Source of the DNA: Wyeomyia smithii
Taxonomy: Eukaryota; Arthropoda; Insecta; Diptera; Culicidae
DNA length: 64,000 nt
Reading direction: 5' to 3'
NCBI RefSeq assembly: GCF_029784165.1
Contig: NC_073695.1
Span: 101,001,306 to 101,065,305, forward strand
Under the pieces are notes generated by a model, which saw only the letters and a program-made list of their open reading frames with translations, searched no databases and was not told where the DNA came from. Positions 42,558-53,639 of this stretch are shown here, in pieces. Position 1 is the first letter of the stretch; the number at the start of each line of letters is the position of its first letter. A program made the translations under genes and the position numbers.

Positions 42558-43241
42558 CTATGGCAGATCGTGCACGACAACAGATTTCCGGACAAACTGA
42601 CTCGAATGATCAAGGCCACCATGGCGCAAGTGAAGTGTTACATGCTACATGTTTCGGGGATACCCTCGAGTCCCTTTGCATCGCGCATAGGATTAGGACA
42701 AGGTGTTTAACATCACCCTTGAGGGTGTGATCCGGGAGGCGGGCATCGACACGAGGGGCGAAATTTTCACAAGATCTGTTCAGTTTCTGGGTTGACATCA
42801 TAACACGTACCTTTGCGACGGGGGAGGAAAGTTACACCCGACTGAAAGTCAAAGCCGGACGAATCAGACTGCGGATAAATGCGTCGAAAACGAAATACAT
42901 TTGTGTATTTGGGGTCACTGGTGAACGCCGACAATAACACCAGCAATGAGATCCAGAGACGCATTAAGGCTGGCCTACTTTTCACTTCGGAAGACGAATC
43001 GATCGAGCCGAAAGAGACGACGCACGAACTTGACACTGTACAAAACCTTGATAAGACTGGTATGGTCCGCTAAGGAATCGAAACAACAACGTTTCTATCG
43101 GAGGACCTTAATGCTCTTGGAGTTTTCGAACGGAAGGTGTTGCGGACTATCTACGGTGGAGTACAGACGGATGACGGAGAATGGCGATGGCGCCACGAGC
43201 TGCTCGCTGCTCTGGTGAAAGTCAATAGGTTGCGGTGGGCC
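42558..43241 (+). pseudogene. RTE-type LINE: RT thumb and C-terminus
   Basis: The RT active-site (ADD) region is deleted near 42700. The thumb resumes with NTFVYLGSLVNADNNTSNEI (42888 on) and LGVFERKVLRTIYGGVQTDD-like sequence (43100-43170). It stops at AKVNRLRWA (about 43241), where foreign DNA enters. Confidence 0.8.
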
Positions 43242-43997
43242 AAAATTAATTTTTTGGTGTCAAATTGTTGGTTTTCTACTGTACATGATTTTGTCACTTT
43301 AGAAAAGTGTTTTAGTGAAAAGTGTTGAGGCAAATCTAATTGTTTTTAGAAACAATAAAAAAAACATTAATGTATACAAACGAATAATTATACTAATTTT
43401 AGGTTTTCTCGATGTGTTTTGGACCAAATTGGGACGATATACGATGAATTTCGTTGGTAAATCACCAAAACATTCGAAAGTTACATAAAACATGGGAAAC
43501 TTTTGATCATCTTTTTCTACAAAACGCAAATTTTCCCCAAACTTTTAACACTGATTCTTGAAGAGCACAAGCGGGGCTTTCAGGCACACTATCAGGAACT
43601 GTGCTTACACATGCTTACATTTAATGTTTTTGAATTTGGGAAAGTTTCGCATATTTCTTATGTGGCCTGCGGTAGACTCTGCAGGGTGGAAATCGATTAC
43701 TTTTTCAGTTTTATGAAGCTACTATAACGAGCTTTTAATTGTATGCAAACATACCATAACAGCTTTAGTGGGATTTTATATATTCCCACTGTCCGACATT
43801 TTCAGAAAAACTCTTTCCCTTAATTTTTGAGAAAGGTAACTTTGGAGGCGTTTTTCAACATGAACCGTTCTATATATCAAGACTTCATTGAGAAATTATG
43901 AAAATATAGATCAAAAACTACAAAATGATGTGTTAAAAACATCCTGAATATGAAATTCGCATTTTGGTAATTTTGGCCACTTCTTATATGGGGACCG
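43242..43997. mobile_element. ~755-bp insertion splitting the RTE LINE 3' end
   Basis: The host sequence GGTTGCGGTGGGCC at 43227-43240 continues as CGTCGTAAGGATGCC at 44007. In the nested copy at about 40070 these are adjacent (GGTTGCGGTGGGCCGGTCGCGTCGTAAGG, quoted by its two ends). The insert is AT-rich, with no recognisable ends or coding. Confidence 0.7.
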
Positions 43998-44215
43998 TCT
44001 TATGTGCGTCGTAAGGATGCCGAACGACAACTCTTGAAATCACTTTTCTTCAGCAACCCTGCCGGTGCCAGAAATAGGGGGCGCAGAGTGCACGATGGCT
44101 CGATGGTGATGAGACGCCTGGAGAACTGGCGAAACATGGCCCAAAACCGAGCAACATGGCGACAAGATTTTGATACAGCACGAGCCACTACACCAAGGCT
44201 GTCGTCTGGTTAGGT
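43998..44215 (+). pseudogene. RTE-type LINE, last codons and 3' end
   Basis: Encodes RRKDAERQLLKSLFFSNPAG, then RGRRVHDGSMVMRRLENWRN, up to a stop. It is followed by TTAGGTAAGG, the end of the element. Confidence 0.8.
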
Positions 44216-44574
44216 AAGGAAACTTATGATCTGGCAAGCTGTTTCATCGCGTACAAGACGATGGACTCAACGGTATACAAGCGAGAGTGTCTCAAGAAGC
44301 GTGTTCTACTGTATATTAAGACTCACAGAGGTCCTGTTGAGATCTAGCCGGATTTGGGAAGGTGCCACTACAGCTGGGAGATAGTTCGGTGGTAGCGTGA
44401 CATCCTCGTTTTGACTACTCAATATGTTTCCTAAGTCAAACTAATTCCGTGATAGAGCTAATTGATTTGTTCCGGATTCTAAATCTAGCAAGCTTTATTA
44501 AGGCTCCAAAGCTGGTATCCGGGTACGATGGTGATCTAATAAGCGAGTCATCGTATGTTTGTATGCCGGTTTGG

Positions 44575-45264
44575 AGGAGACTGTTTTTTCTTCCTCTGTG
44601 TGGACTCATCACTACGACCAGAGACATTTTGATCTATTGTGATATTGCCCAGGTGTTTTCTGTACTCCGCACTTCATATTAAAGGCAGTATCACTATTGA
44701 AGTGAATGATACGCTCTTCATTTATATCCGTGCTCGTGTGTGAGAGTTTACTCTTTCATTTCAAGCTTACTGCTCTACTATATCGAGCCTCTTTTCTATC
44801 CTACCAATATCGCCAAATTACAATTCCCTGAACTGAGGCTACACCTAACGTTCCTCTCTGGCCAGGTTTATTCTAAGAGGGACTTATTATGTCAAGAGGA
44901 TGGAGTCTTATCGAAACCTTGTTCCTCGTGCCAATATCGCCAATTACAATACCCTGTAGAGGATAAATATTACTGAAATCAGTTTTATTATATGAAGGAC
45001 TTATTTTGTCAAGAGGAAGGAGTCTTATCGAACCTCGTTCCTCCTATCAACACCACGTCACATTCACAATTCCCTGAAGAGGCACTCAATGCTTCGGCTC
45101 TGGTCAGATTTATTATAAGTAGGACTTATATTTTTGTCAAGAGGAAGGAGTCTTATCGAAACCTCGTTCCTCCAGCCAAGACCGCGTCATAATTACCATT
45201 CCCTGAAGAGAAGTTTATTACAGTTTTATAGAGGGACTTTTTTGTTAGGATGAAAGTCAGCAAG
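44575..45264 (-). repeat. SINE-linked satellite composite, copy 2, with extra tandem monomers
   Basis: Inverted relative to 37696-38420. It contains three tandem monomers of about 118-124 bp, each with GGACTTATxxTTGTCAAGAGG and GAGTCTTATCGAAxCCTxGTTCC (starts near 44880, 44998 and 45122). A lone diverged monomer is also seen near 63870-63950. Confidence 0.75.
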
Positions 45265-45445
45265 GGTACTATAGAATTCAGCTTGAAGGAAGGGTACGTA
45301 GTGCAGCGCCTGAGAATGAACCCATGTTAAAGTCTTTTGACAACCAAATGGCCTGATTCTACTAAGATTCGAGCCCACGACCACTCGCTTATCAAAGCGG
45401 ACTCTGTAACCTCGCGGCTACAAAGCTCTCTGTTAGTATTAGTAG
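45265..45445 (-). mobile_element. tRNA-related SINE-like repeat, copy 2
   Basis: Reverse complement of the 37541 repeat: AGAGCTTTGTAGCCGCGAGG, B-box-like GGGCTCGAATC, then AATCAGGCCATTTGGTTGTC and a body ending in ACGTACCCTTCC. The B box has one change from GGTTCGAATC. Confidence 0.75.
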
Positions 45446-45689
45446 GATCGTAGCGCAAAACCTCGCAATTATACACTAACAGTTGGCTGCGAAGCTTGTG
45501 TCGAAGAAATCGAAGGTCAAGCTCAGGTTTGGAATGTAGCACGGAATGTAGGCTTTGCTTTTACTATTAGAAAGATATGCTATTTATTTAATCACAAGTC
45601 TGGTGAGCATTTTACCTACGGATCAAAAAACTTACTTCACTTTTACATTTGCGGCGATAGACGAATGTCGAATTTAGAATACGTCACCA

Positions 45690-46345
45690 TGCTACTCGGT
45701 ATTGTATTCTCCAAACAATCATGCAACGAGTGCGAGGTCTACTTCGAGGTCGACGGCCTCTATTAGAATTTTTGCTAAATTTTGCCTCTGTTGGTCGCAA
45801 GCTACATGTCCAGCGCTCTGAAACCTGTCGTCATACTTTATCGGCTTGACTACCACTGCACTAACATTCGACGAGCTTCAACGCTCTCTACCAGCCACCA
45901 TGTACTTCGTTTTGGCGTTTATGTCAGTTCTTCCATCGTTCATAGTTAAAACCAATAATGTCGATATCTGCCGCGAAACCAAGGAGCAAGTGAGACTTTG
46001 TAATAATGCTGCCACTTCTTTGAACGCCAGATCTCCGTAAATCGCCTTCCCTGCTTCCAACCATCTAACGTCACGAAAGTGTCAGATATATCATCGCAGC
46101 ATAACTATAGCATAATCCGCCATAACTCATTTCTTAACTGAATTATATGCTGCCTTGAAGCCTATGAACAGATTGTTGAGTCAGCAAACTGAATTCCTTG
46201 AAATTTATCGATTTGTCGCAAGGTAAAGTCTGAGAGCAGTTCATCAGACCACATCCTCAGCATGTTGTTTCCAACACCTGGCCACTTCGGATTTATCGGT
46301 AATCAGGTTCCCCTCCCTATCGTTGCACATCTCAACAAACAATTT
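45690..46345 (-). pseudogene. LINE RT fragment (RTE-like), minus strand
   Basis: Order on the minus strand: linker CNDREGNLITDKSEVARCWKQ (near 46330-46270), RT fingers LRQIDKFQGIQFADSTI and LRNELW (46220-46120), then after a gap NAKTKYMVAGRE (near 45900). Frames are broken and the central RT motifs are gone. Same family as 15573-15758. Confidence 0.75.
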
Positions 46346-46439
46346 TGTTGATTTACAGTTCATTAACCCCTCACGGAGAGCAATCAGGGGTGACATTGCG
46401 CAGCTCGGTTCGAACGATTTTCGCTATTTTTGAGTATGA

Positions 46440-46715
46440 TCAAGTCGATTTTCCCGGCGAATCATAACGTAGTGGTAGTAATGGACGACGAGACTTATCT
46501 CACCCTGGATGGCAACGACTGGCAGAGCACTTCGTGAATTTTTTTTAACACACCAAGCTCTGTGGCTGACAGCCAGTGAGAAAAGAATGGCAAAGCCTCT
46601 TTTCTTTTGTTTCGGTCTGGCCGTGAACGGGGTAATTTATAGTACTGAGTTCCTGCTAGAAGTTGCGTCGTTCATGAACAAATACTATGAGGGCAAAGAT
46701 GCAGTGTTCTGAATT
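46440..46715 (+). pseudogene. Mariner-like transposase fragment
   Basis: VVVMDDETYLTLDGNDWQS carries the first catalytic Asp block. After a frameshift, KPLFFCFGLAVNGVIYSTE and EVASFMNKYYEGKDAVF match the segment before the second Asp. Nothing downstream continues. It differs in subfamily from the relic at 36950. Confidence 0.8.
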
Positions 46716-48079
46716 TCCATTTTCTTTTGTTCAAAAATGCTTTTTTTGAAGGTATTGATGATTACAAATATTTTCAGAGCCAAAACGGTTTGTTTGATCG
46801 GTGTGACGTCTTTGGCAAAACTGTAGATAACATGTAGAATATGTAGAATGATCTTTCAAAAAAATATACACTCAAAAAAACAAAGCGAAAAATAAAAATA
46901 GTTATTTGAAAAAGCTCAATTTTTAAAAACCTAATTTTTTATTATGAAATTACTATGAAATGAATTACTACAAAAAATTACCTCAACATTGAAAATTGTC
47001 GATTATAGAGAAATCAGAGAAAAATATCAAAAATGAGTCGTGTTTCAAAAAATTAAACCAATAGCACAAAATGACATTGTTTGCTAATAGAAACGTCTAT
47101 GCAAAGTTTCAGCGAAATCAAAAATGGCCAATTACCTTGGTTGCTCGTTTTTTGTTGAATTGCACAGCTGCCAAAAAAAGTAGGAGGGTGGCACTCAAGA
47201 CACGACCGCATGACGTTGGACTACGGTATTCTTATATTCCATTAAAACAAATAATAGAGAGAATTGCAACTCTAGTATTTGCTGCAATTTTATCTAACAG
47301 TGCATTTCTGAACGCTGAGACGTTAAAACGTTATAAATAATAATATATACTACAAGAATGGATATCTTTTATTTAATCGCTGTCATTTCATACATATTCG
47401 AATCAAACCTTTGTTCGTAGCTGCACTATTAAGACAATCATTTAATTGAGCGAATTGGTAAAATTTTCCTATCCAAGCAAAAAGCAAACTTAACGAAACT
47501 ATCTGAAATTGAAGCCCAGAACGATTCAAACGAAAATTTTAAATTTAAAAATTGTTTGACATTAAATCGATAGAACTCATGCTAGGGTAGCTCCAGCCCA
47601 GCATATAACTTCATGTATTTAAAAAAAATACGTTTATTTCAATAACTTACAAGAGCTCAATTACACGTTTTCGGTAGTTGTTATCAGGGTTTTGGCGAGT
47701 GACAGGAAAATATCTTAACTTCTTCAATTGTGATTTAGAGCATTTCTAATTGTTTTGTTATTTTTCACGATAGCGACAAGTTTCTTTCTCTGTGTGCGAG
47801 AAACAAAATCAAAAACGCGCAACGAGAAACAAAAACGAAAATTTAATGAATGCTCATTAAGAAAACTTGCAACTCTTCATATCAATAATTTATGATACTA
47901 AACAGAACCTGTTTTGAACTAAATGAAATTTGTAGTAAATAAGTGTTCATTCATAGGCAGTAATTTTTCCTCGATCAATGAAGACTGGCTGAAGAAGTTA
48001 AAATCGCTGCTGTAAAATCAAATTCACAACCGTGTTCGTTAAGACGTTTTAATATTTTTAATGACAATAATAATCTTCG
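46716..48079. other. AT-rich intergenic DNA
   Basis: Contains a piece of the interspersed repeat also seen at 25983 (47095-47170). No gene was recognised. Confidence 0.4.
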
Positions 48080-48450
48080 ATAAACACCCGCTATAGTCAT
48101 CCACACACATGCTATAACTATTTATACACACGGTTAAACTATTCATACACACGCTGTAGCTATAGTTTTTTTTACACACATGCTAAAGCTATCCATACAC
48201 ACGCTATTCCTATCCATACATCCGATACAACTATCTATACACACGCATAAGCTATCCAACCATGTGCTATTATTATCCATACATACGCTATAACTAATCA
48301 TTACACACGCAGCAGCTATCCACACACACGCTACAACTATCCGTACACACGCTGAAGATATACACGCAATAGCCATAATATGCTACACATGCTAATGTCT
48401 TACACACGCTATAGCTAGCCATACACACGCAACAGCGCCATCCCTATCAT
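48080..48450. repeat. ~20-bp minisatellite
   Basis: About 17 imperfect units with consensus CTATCCATACACACGCTATA. Units vary by single substitutions and small indels, and a T run interrupts near 48168. The minus-strand frame through it is a translation of the repeat and not a gene. Confidence 0.9.
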
Positions 48451-48588
48451 CGCAAATGTCATAGCAATGCAGATGCACATACGCTATATGTGCACACTGC
48501 ACACACACTAAATGGCGGTAGCTTTCCTAGTGGCGGTGCTGGCTCGTGCAGTTTCTGGCTGTTTTCACCCAACGATATCTGAATTGGA

Positions 48589-49392
48589 CAGTGGTGGGCA
48601 CCGCTAACCGAAAATTTAGCGACGCTAATCGCTAAGTCGCTAACCGGAAAATTTAGCTCGATAATCGCTAAACGCTAAACGCTAAGCCCACATTAGCGGA
48701 ACTTTCGCCAATCGCTAATCGCTAACTTTTTAATATGTAAATAGTCATATCGCTATATTTATTACTCGTGTTTTGTAAGATTTGGACCACTTTGATCTGT
48801 TTTGGTTAAACAAACGAAAACAATTACTTTTTAAAGCTATTTACAGTAAGAGGTTCACGAAACGGTATTCATGTTTGATTTTGTAAAAACAAGAATAACA
48901 AAAGTTATTTAGCTTGCATTGAAAATAAATACTCTTAAGAATGCTTTCATGAAAATTCAATTATTATCTGAATCGAAAAAGTAGAACCAAACTTGTCATA
49001 ATTTCAAGCGCATTGCAATTTACCAAAGTTCTTGGTGTGCCAAAAATTCAATCTAGACCTTGTGCTTGCTCTTCAAAATGCTCCTGTGACTTGTACGATA
49101 ACTGGAACTCCATTCTAGGGTAAAACACTGACAAAAGTAACTTTCGCAGTAAAGTATGTTCATCTTTCGAAGCAATTTACGTACGCCATCAGCAATTCAC
49201 AGTTTTTCTAAATATTTCTATTGTCGCTTCTCCACAAAATTTAGCGAATTAGCGTTTCGAAGGCCAAAATTTTAGCGACGCTAACAGTTTCGCTAACCAG
49301 CTCAAAAATCAGCGAAATCGCTAAATCGCTAACTGAATTTTAGCGTCGCTAATTAGCGAATTAGCGAATTAGCGGAATGGTGCCCACCACTG
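48589..49392. mobile_element. Non-autonomous hAT-type element (MITE, 804 bp)
   Basis: Ends CAGTGGTGGGCACC and GGTGCCCACCACTG are exact inverse copies. They are flanked by an 8-bp duplication GAATTGGA (48581-48588) / GAATCGGA (49393-49400), one mismatch. Subterminal zones are dense in CGCTAA/TTAGCG repeats on both sides, as in the first hAT MITE with its TATCGAT repeats. No transposase. Confidence 0.9.
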
Positions 49393-49400
49393 GAATCGGA

Positions 49401-52400
49401 TTACCGCTGGTGGGGTCCAACTCAGATCGAAGGGGAACCGAACTAAATGAAATGCAGCTGCCCACTACCTCCGCCGCTGCTGCCTGATACCACCGCTCTG
49501 GTTCTGCTGCAGCTCAGTTTCGCCACTGGAATCAGCCACCGCTGCTGATTATTCAGGACCGTTCTAGTGGCCTTCCACTTGGTAACTGATGACTGCTATG
49601 AGACGACGCAGGCTGTTATATAGCCAAATGCAAAAATCCATCCGCGAGCAAAGGACAAGCGAGCTTGTGATTGGTTGAATGTGCACGACTTTTAACATAA
49701 CTTTTATCTAGTTTAGTATCGAAAACATATTTAAATTATTATATGACAATCTTGCGCAATATTTCCCCTATCAATCAAGCCATTGGTGTTTAGAATCTGT
49801 TCAGTGGTAATGATAAAAGAAGCATTTGAAAACGGTGTTGAAACACCTGTTGCAGCTACCGAAAGCGAGCTCGTTATTGGTTGAAAGCTGCGAGACTGTT
49901 TACAAAGTCAGATCGGTTGTATCCGTTAGTGTCGACTGTGCTTGTGAAGAGAGGTAGTGATTGGTTGCTCGGTATGATTCAGACAATCGATGTGATTTAT
50001 CAATTTTTCAATAGTGTATCTCGAACAATAGGTTTTTCTTACATAAATTCAACCGTAAAAGAATTTCTGATCGGTTGATGCCAAAACCTCGAAATTCTGA
50101 AAAGAAATGGCTGATATATAAGCGCTCAAAACCTGACCACTTTTCCCTGGTTTTCCCTGGTTGAATTACTAGATTTTCAAATTCAGGAGCCTAACTTCGA
50201 TATAGACGTTAGTCCAACGTCAAAAGATACCCGTGATATTTATCATATGCAACGTTATTCGGGATTATGTTACTTTAGAAGACTGGGGACAAAAACCAGT
50301 GGAATATCATCACCCGATCAACGTTATGTCTCACTAACAAAAACATGTTCCTTTTCCCGATGCCCATCTGGATATCGCTGATAAATATCACTTTGACGAA
50401 ATTCCAACGTAAGAAGCGGCATGTCCCCAATTAATGTCAAACAGTTGTCACTCGCAGCTTTCAATCGACGTCTCTGGTCGCCAATCTGTCGATTCGATCT
50501 TTGTCCGCGGCAGCTTGTCAAAGTCAGCTAGTTCAGCTGCGAAACAGTTGCTTACCGGTTTATGAAAGAAGAAAAAACCGCAAAAGAAACCGATGGAAAA
50601 ACTAAAAATATTCTAGCGTCAGGTCATTGAGAGAGTCACCGTAGAATCCAACTCTCAAGCGATTAAAAATACTTAAAACCCCAAAAAGGGGGGAAACAAT
50701 ATTTTCTGTGCGGTTTTTGTTTCATCCAGGCGTGAAAAAAAACCAGCGTAGGATAGAAGCGTCACATACACATAAGCCGGGAAAACAAATTTGCGCACAT
50801 TAATTTACTTGAGATGACCGTCTTGGCTTACAGGTAATTCAGCCGCAAAGTTAGACGCCTAAAACTGTCGAAGAAAAACATACGAAGGAAACTGATCGTA
50901 ATACATTTATAAACGCTAGTACCGTGAAGTCACGTTATTCCACGCTATATACAATCTTGTTCAATTAGTTTATGTTTGACGTACCTTTACGTTTTTTTCT
51001 ATTTTATTCGCAGAAATTGTTTGGCATTGCTCTGATATATTCAGACACTTTCTAACATCTGTTTAAGACTTTGTTATTGATTAAACGTCTGAAAATCGAA
51101 TGTAACAACTGGAACGGAGTCCAATCGAACCGTAACGGTCTTTGAAAGTTGGGACGGATTTTTGACCGGAAAGAACCGGACTGGAATCCGATCTTAGTTT
51201 TCCGATCATGATTCTGCTTTTGAGCGAATTCCAAAAAAAAAAAATAGTAAAAAGGTCAACTCAGCAAATCGTCAGATTTAATAAATTTTCAAAGATCCTA
51301 ATGTCGCTGATGATTTTTCCGAACATTTTTACACATTTAATAAAAGTTGCAGACTTGGGGTGGACGGAATAATGTAATTTTACAGTTACAACATGCTGAG
51401 AAAAATCTTCCGGGAAGCAACATCAAAGCGACCATTCCCTAATGTTTAAGACTAGATAAGATCGAAAATGAATACGAATATGGACAACAATACAATTTCA
51501 AACGCGTCGCTGTAACAGTTTACGTATGGCATTAAACGGTAAACATCACTCAGAAGAATTTTCTTTGCCAGAAAGGTAGACTTTTTGTACCAGCGCATTT
51601 TTTCAAATACATCCACTCGAAGCCATGGTATAAACGGAAAGAAAAATCCTACAACTCGGCAGTAGTCATCGTTGGCTTGTCATTTATCAATTTTCGAATC
51701 GTAAATCACTTGTTATGTGCCGGTGCAAAAGAATTCGGCATAGAATATTGCGATCCGTGTCGCAAGGGATGGTGCACCAGATAACGTCTGGAAAAATCTC
51801 GGTATTTTTTGTTATTTTCAAATTCGTTTCTATGCCTGAAATGGGTCGTTTAAGATCGCTTGCGGGATAGAAATATTGTAATATATTCACATTCAAAGTT
51901 ATAGATCAACATGCAAAGAAGTACATGCTTTAGGCTTATTCGTGAAATTTCTGTTTCAATTGAAATGATTACTTGTGAGAAACAAAAACGTATATTGGTA
52001 AGAATGAGTTTCATTGCCCAGTCTACTGCAAATCAGCAGAAATAGCTATTACTGGCACACGTGATGTAGATACCCACTTAGAGGCTGCTATTTTTTCATA
52101 GTTGGTAGCGCCAAATTGTAGGCAACCTTATTGAACGTTAAAAGCTTAAGGATTTGCTCGGATAATGTTTGTTGCTCGTTGGCTAAAAAAACTTTTTGGC
52201 TCTTGATTACCCATGTTTGCGATTCGTGACAGCCATGGTTTGAAAAGAATCTTTTGTCAATTTATGTTGACCGGGAAAAGATACACTATTGCCTTAGAAT
52301 AAAGTATTCAATTTGAATATACACTCGATTTTTTTCGATAAGGCAAATTAAACAAGAAAACGCAAATTCATTACCTCCAAAGAGGTATTTCGAAATTTTT

Positions 52401-52627
52401 TCAAATTTGTACACGATAAAGCTAACAACGAAATTTGGTGATAGTGGACTGCAAAACATTAAAAATATAAGTTCTCAATGAAAAAAATGTTTGATTTTAC
52501 ATTCATAATCAAAAAAGATTTAAAAAGTTGTTGTTTTAGATGTTCAAAAATAGTATTTTTATTAGGTTAAAAAATGTGTTGAAAAGGCATTCAATTTTCG
52601 TCTCTGAAATTTATTTGAAACTATAAA
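49401..52627. other. Long intergenic stretch, no gene recognised
   Basis: Near 49615 and 50115 TATATAG/TATATAAG boxes follow GATTGGTTG motifs (49670, 49878, 49960), which look promoter-like. No coding region I recognise follows. The 65-codon minus-strand frame at 50324-50521 and others lack recognisable domains. Confidence 0.35.
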
Positions 52628-52899
52628 CACAGAGAACAGACATTCATGTTCATATAAAGAAATTTGAATGTCGTGTGTAAAAATTTGAATCAAAGTGCGT
52701 TAATACACTAACGACATCTGTCTTATGGTGCCCTAGTTGCACTGCATAAATATTGCTGTATCGATATTTTATCGATATTAGTGCTTGGTTTGTAAGTGAC
52801 AAAAGCGCCACATAGCGGGAGCATTACCACTTAGTGGTAAATGACGGTTGCAAGTTTTTACACATCTTTTGAAAAGAAGATGAACATCTGTTCTCTGTG
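52628..52899. mobile_element. Putative MITE (272 bp)
   Basis: CACAGAGAACAGACATTCATGTTC-type left end (given by CACAGAGAACAGA) mirrors TCTGTTCTCTGTG at the right, with an inner GATGAACAT match. TATAAA stands near both outer borders, so the target duplication may be in that sequence. No coding. Confidence 0.7.
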
Positions 52900-53359
52900 A
52901 TATAAATTCCTTTTTATTTATAAATTCAGTTTGAAAATTTTTTATTTACTGTAAAAATAGTTTTTTTGTATGTATTCAAAACCTAAATTGCAATCCATTT
53001 TCTTTAAGTCATCCATAGAGGACTTGCCAGAGATTTCACCTGCTCAAACAGATTCATTCCTACCTTACCAAACAGTCTTAAGCTGTTATGTCTTTGCTGT
53101 ACGTAAGAGTCATCTCCACTCCACTAGGTTTAATTAGACTGCAGTAACCGAGAGAGCTAATCGTGCTGCCACCATCTCCCAAATGCCCTAACCCGGCTAT
53201 CGAGATAAATGTCAGTAAGGTCCCAATTGTGGCAAAGAGACGGATATGAGTTGGATTTTGGCAACGTACCGCGACTTTGGAATGGCTTCTCTAGTGAGTT
53301 GTCCTATGACTACGTCTTGAAGCGAACAGATGGTACTCGGTGCATGGGTCTTCGTTCCT

Positions 53360-53540
53360 TTAAAACTTGACAGGCGGGCCAGACACTACTCCGGATAACC
53401 TAGTTCAGAGGATGTGTCAAGACTCAAACATCTGGAGGGCGGTTTGTCCAGCCGCCTCTCAAATAGTCATAGAGTTGCAAAGCAGGCGACAGGTTGACCA
53501 CCGATACGCCAGTGTTAGCTAACTGCCAGTCTCCAGGTTA
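53360..53540 (+). pseudogene. R1-like LINE C-terminal fragment
   Basis: TPDNLVQRMCQDSNIWRAV then ASQIVIELQSRRQVDHRY parallels the C-terminal block of the R1-like remnant at 24195-24290 (TPENILRRMC...ASQIAF). Upstream 53040-53359 is probably the same element, unreadable. Confidence 0.7.
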
Positions 53541-53639
53541 GTTAGCTAATTAGCTAAGAGGCTTGATAGAGCCAGGAGGTTGCACAAAGCATAAAAGCCG
53601 CTCCCCGAAGCAATACTTAGCGGTCGTCCCGGGGAGTAA

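Noticed and set aside
44870..45245. CRISPR-like array
   Set aside because: Units are about 120 bp and diverge gradually with no constant repeat and unique spacer alternation. This is eukaryotic satellite DNA.
48143..48376. 77-codon minus-strand frame with Cys/Met/Asp repeats
   Set aside because: Direct translation of the 20-bp minisatellite.
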